Shown: in pieces, positions 18,627 to 21,818 of the stretch
Numbering within the stretch: position 1 is the first letter of the stretch
Layout of the letters: every line of letters begins with the position of its first letter
Assembly: GCA_943704495.1 (NCBI GenBank)
Contig: CALSCR010001541.1
Span: 1-21,818 of the forward strand
DNA: 21,818 nt
Direction: 5' to 3'
From: Pigoraptor chileana
Lineage: Eukaryota > Opisthokonta > Filasterea
Made by a program: the position numbers and the translations under genes
Notes under the pieces: generated by a model
The model's database searches: none
Told to the model about the DNA's origin: nothing
Seen by the model: the letters and a program-made list of their open reading frames with translations, nothing else

Positions 18627-20183
18627 CGACACACACACCTGCCCATGCACATCAATCGAGTATCCAGTTGACAAGGGTTCTGAGATGACGCAGTGGTCGC
18701 ACAGATGACGGAGCGGATATGCGATGCCCACATTCGCCCTCGCATCGGACGTCACAGGTGCGTCAGCGTCCTCGTGGGCGAGAGCGACCAGACATCCCTT
18801 CAGTCAAAATGGATACACACACCCGCACAAGTAAGTAAGCCTTGTGTGCAGACAGACACACTCGCGACACAAACGCACAAAGCACACCAGCTACACCTGG
18901 CATCCAGATCGCCCGTACAGTAGAGAATGAGTGTGCATACAATGCAATGCATAAGTGCCCACTGGGGATGATCTCTCCCGCCAAATGCGAGACACACACG
19001 CGAGCACACATGTACCCATGACATGGCGATGCATGCATAGCACACAAACTGGCATCCCGTCCCACCAACCTTCACGCGTGGACCGCACACGAGCACACGC
19101 AACTTAATCATAGTATTCATTACATCGCGCACAGAAATACCGGCGGCAATTGCTCCAGAGAGATCATCCACAACGACACACACACCCGAGTGCGCAGATG
19201 CGACGCCATGTTCCGCACCGACCACAAGGACAGCATCGGATATGGCCTTAAACAGCGAATCAAGTGCGTTCGCTTCAGGCAAAGAAGTCGGTGCCGCACC
19301 ACTGAACTCCCCCCGAGATGCAGCACGGGTGCGGCGCGTGTGCGTGTGCGGGTGCGCGTTCCTCCCGGCTGAAGAGGTTGTGAAAGTGGACACACTCTGG
19401 GACACTCCGTCGGATCGTGCGACAACCGGCGTAACGGTGCCTGCGTTGGTTTGTTCTGCACGCCATTGCGAATCGAACAGGTGTGTGCATGCGTCGATCG
19501 ATACGAGGTTGCCGGACGCTTGCAACGTAGCCAGATTTACTCCCTGGATTGTTGGTCGAGAGGCGAATTGGCACACGCAATGAGTGAGCGATGATGCGCC
19601 TGTTGACAGCTGTCGTCGTACATGTCAGTGCCTGTCCACACAGTAACGAGACAAGGCGAGACCACCACGCACCAGTTTCCTCCCAGCAAGGACGTAGTGG
19701 TGCAATATTTGAGAAAAGGAGACGAGGACGATTCGCTTGGATGCACGCGCGTGCACAGACACGAAATGGTGCAGGAGGAAGTTGCCGTCGGCGCCAAAGT
19801 TGTCCAGAATGAGCACAAACTTTCCCTGAATGGCATATATGTGTGTGTGTGACAAAGAAGTAAATAAATGAAATACAGAGGCATCCTATATATGCCATCC
19901 TATGCGTACTCAAAACGATGACACACAGCCACAGAACCAGGCCCACACAAGAGCCAACATACGCACATACGCACAGCATACACCCAACAGCCACACCAAC
20001 GCACGCACACACATGGACACGCACACACGCACACACACGCACACGCCCACGCCCACGCCCACACACTCACACGCCCACGCCCACGCACGCGCCCACACAC
20101 ACACACACGCACATACACGGACATACCTCAAGCGCCGTTGCACCGGCAGAGCAGTCAATGGCGGCGTTGAATTCGTCGTACAT
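18277..20183 (-). CDS. ELP6: Elongator complex subunit ELP6
   Basis: Known role: ELP6 is a RecA-fold subunit of the Elp4-5-6 hexamer of Elongator, needed for modification of wobble uridine in tRNA. Seen: five exons on the minus strand, 20127-20183, 19673-19825, 19070-19543, 18639-18797 and 18277-18393; 319 residues (human about 266). MYDEFNAAID opens the protein; then GKFVLILDNFGADGNFLLHH (residues 20-39), IVLVSFSQILHHYVLAGRKL and GVNLATLQASGNLVSID. The Walker-B-like strand is VCVVVDDLSGAIAAGIS (about 191-207). The end is VVLQYKIMDHMVSFFAPGMS before the stop, closely matching the human tail YQYKIQDKSVSFFAKGMS. As in the family, no functional Walker A is visible. Residues about 98-162 are an unmatched Ser/Thr/His-rich insertion. 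All junctions are phase 0. Intron 3 uses donor GTTGGT and intron 4 starts directly in a GT repeat. Divergent from the right-hand gene. Confidence 0.9.
18546..18630 (-). repeat. Compound TA + CA microsatellite in ELP6 intron 4
   Basis: A TA run (18546-18567) is followed by CA-rich sequence with a long pure CA stretch at about 18597-18620. On the ELP6 sense strand the GT repeat starts at the donor itself (CAG|GTGTGTGTGT), so the 5' splice site is embedded in the microsatellite. Confidence 0.88.
19925..20120 (-). repeat. CA / CGCCCA-rich minisatellite in ELP6 intron 1
   Basis: Most of the intron 19826-20126 is CA-rich on the plus strand, with CGCCCA hexamers repeated at about 20043-20095 and CACG units around them. 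Long overlapping open frames through it on both strands are low-complexity Thr-His or Val-Cys products, not genes. Confidence 0.85.
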
Positions 20184-20564
20184 TCTTCACCGATACCTAC
20201 GGTGAAAAGAGCGAATTGTGACGTATGCCTTCTATATTGCCTTAATCTGGGCAACGTAGTTCCTTAGTATCAAGTCTTAGCGAACCAGGCACTCCTTTGA
20301 GAGAGCGTAATGAGACACAACACACTCAGCACACGCTTGAAAAAGCACTCATTATTGTGTTCATTCCGACTGTCCAATCTGCGAATCGTGAACATTTTTT
20401 CGCCGACTCATCCATCAGATCCGTCGGCACGTGACCCCGTCGCCCGCAACACACTGGAGGAGTTCTGATCAGCGGTGAAAAGATGCAACAAACCGCGATT
20501 ACATGAAAGCATGTAGTTCTCTTTCAGTGCTGAGCGCCCAGCCGAAGTTTGAATTGTGTGTGCG
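20184..20564. promoter_or_regulatory. Divergent promoter region ELP6 / right-hand gene, with CACGTGACC element
   Basis: This 381-bp stretch lies between two start codons. It contains TCGGCACGTGACC at 20424-20436, identical over 13 nt to the element between MED22 and GNB1L. A T run (TTTTTTCG) lies at about 20395-20402. No coding peptide is recognisable. The promoter role is inferred. Confidence 0.5.
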
Positions 20565-21679
20565 ATGGCTTTATCCCTGAAGGATCTTCCACACCATGTG
20601 TTTGGTTGCATTCTGCGGTTTGTTGTCGAGCGTCCACTCGACATTGCCCACTGCAACGCACTTCGTTTAAACCACCTTTATGGTAAGTGTGTGCTTTGGA
20701 TTTGCATTGTGAATATCTTGAGACTTATAGTGTGCACACGTGCGCTACGAGTGGTCTGAGTGATGCACGTGCGCGCTGCAGATAGATGTAACTGGAAGTG
20801 AGTTGAGGATAGTTTGTGGATGTGATTGTCAGCTGGAGAGATTGACTGTCGATCCGTTCTTCACGGCACACTGCGACAGAGGGACTCTCTCCCCGCCAGG
20901 CGTCGGCAGGAGATGCCGCATCGCGTGTTTGTTTAGACACGCCACCAGAGCCATGGCTGTTTCAATTGGACCCACGTGAGATGCGTAATCTGCACGCTCT
21001 GTCGTCGCTCCGACGCACGTGCAGCTGGGCGAGAGATGCCGTCGATGGGTGGCTTGGTGGCTGGCTGGGTACTGTCGTTGGTAACATTGCGGCGCTGTGC
21101 GATGAATCGGGTGGCAGTGACAGTGATGGCGCGGCTGAAATGATCAACATGTGTGCTGACTACGTGGAAGGGACGCTGCAGTCGGAGTCAGTTGCGTTGC
21201 GTGCGCGCAGGTTTGCGTCACTGAAGAGGCAGTTGATGGAGGTGCGTGATAAGGGTGCGCAAATGCGATGCAATTCGTTTGCCTTGCGACGATTTCTGCG
21301 AGGGAATGGCCCTGTGCGTGTTGCATGTATTGTCCACTCACACACACAATCGTTTTGCCGTGCACATGAACACAATGACGCGTCCATGCATCAATTTCCT
21401 GCGCTTATGTGCTCCGAATATATATATTATATAAAACACACACAACAACAACAACAACAACAACAACGTTAGGGCGGTGACCTCAGCGCATCGGCGGCGT
21501 ACTTGTCGTCAGCCGCACGCGCCAGTGACGTCCTTGCAGATTCACTGGCTGCGCATTCCCTCCGCATAACATCGTTCCGCAAAAACGCGTATTTGGCCGT
21601 GGGGGCGTTTGGAACGACTGTCGACTGTTACTTTGACATTCGGTTACCCGGCAGTCCGAGTCCAGACGGCGGAGACGTG
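20565..21679 (+). CDS. Unrecognised protein, possibly F-box-like at its N-terminus, continues beyond right edge
   Basis: I do not recognise the family. Seen: three exons, 20565-20682, 20949-21313 and 21473-21679, with consistent phases, giving 230 residues before a donor GTGAGA at 21680; the rest lies beyond the window. The N-terminus MALSLKDLPHHVFGCILRFV resembles the start of an F-box (LP-x-x-V-x-x-x-I-L). LHALSSLRRTCSWARDAVDG further on resembles its end (L-R-x-x-C-x-x-W). The two parts are separated by more residues than usual, so this is only a hint. Then come a WLGGWLG segment, an acidic SGGSDSDG stretch, a basic helical region (LRARRFASLKRQLMEVRDKG) and the segment NAYLAVGAFGTTVDCYFDIR. 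If the last donor is not used, the frame stops at 21694. If F-box-like, it would be a Skp1-Cullin adaptor; this is inference. Confidence 0.55.
21435..21467 (+). repeat. CA/CAA simple repeat just before a splice acceptor
   Basis: A short CA run leads into about eight CAA units, ending 5 nt before the acceptor GTTAG at 21468-21472. The acceptor therefore lacks the usual pyrimidine tract. Confidence 0.85.
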
Positions 21680-21745
21680 GTGAGACTTACATAACCCACC
21701 ACTTTAGTTTGTTTGTGGACTGCCAAGTCCTTGTGAAACAATGCC

Positions 21746-21747
<2 letters not shown>

Positions 21748-21818
<71 letters not shown>
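21748..21818. repeat. AC microsatellite running to the window end
   Basis: This is an uninterrupted AC tract of 71 nt, the longest in the window and cut by its end. It is probably intronic in the right-hand gene, if the donor at 21680 is used. It is likely the reason the sequence stops here. Confidence 0.93.

Noticed and set aside
19900-20267. Long overlapping open frames on both strands (Thr/His-rich and Val/Cys-rich products)
   Set aside because: They arise from CA/CGCCCA repeats inside ELP6 intron 1. CA repeats lack stop codons in most frames, and the products are pure low complexity.
1-21818. Telomere at either end, or a mobile element in the window
   Set aside because: The edge repeats are a C tract and AC repeats, not a telomeric motif of the TTAGGG type. 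No transposase, reverse transcriptase, integrase or capsid peptide, and no terminal repeats, were seen.

Overview
The window is nuclear DNA from an intron-rich eukaryote, most likely a protist or another compact-genome lineage. Nothing in it fixes the taxon. The evidence is eight split genes with conserved exons, about 48 complete introns of roughly 95-310 nt (mostly GT-AG), abundant CA/GT microsatellites, and eukaryote-only protein families. It begins in a C tract and ends in a 71-nt AC tract, so it may be a contig bounded by simple repeats. I saw no mobile element, viral fossil, rRNA, convincing tRNA or CRISPR array.

Layout, left to right: (1) MED22 first exon, minus, running off the left edge; (2) GNB1L/ASA1-type WD40 protein, plus, 10 exons; (3) prefoldin subunit 6, minus, 4 exons; (4) a strawberry-notch (SBNO) helicase-like protein, plus, 20 exons and 1,499 codons; (5) RNA polymerase III subunit RPC4/POLR3D, minus, 9 exons; (6) glyoxylate/hydroxypyruvate reductase GRHPR, plus, 4 exons, with a basic mitochondrial-type extension; (7) Elongator subunit ELP6, minus, 5 exons; (8) an unrecognised, possibly F-box-like gene, plus, running off the right edge. 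Exon boundaries come from reading the three frames for family-conserved peptides and choosing splice sites that keep phase.

The genes alternate strand without exception (- + - + - + - +), which gives four divergent promoter regions (about 360-720 bp) and three convergent gaps (about 350-450 bp). Three of the four divergent regions carry the same E-box-type core CACGTGACC. The fourth has a CRE-like palindrome instead. Five of the seven recognised products belong to transcription or tRNA-production machinery or to chromatin (Mediator, Pol III, Elongator, strawberry notch, TTT/ASTRA). Prefoldin is a chaperone, and GRHPR is the metabolic outlier.

The most interesting observations concern RNA processing. 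The SBNO gene has an intron, placed exactly before its DECH box, that can only be spliced to the family consensus as AT-AC (starting ATATCC), which suggests a minor (U12-type) spliceosome. One or two GC-AG introns and three introns with the odd donor GTTGGT are also present. One SBNO intron is in frame without a stop and would encode a hydrophobic helix if retained. There is no sign of a new defence or mobile system; this is a housekeeping region with unusual splicing and gene order.
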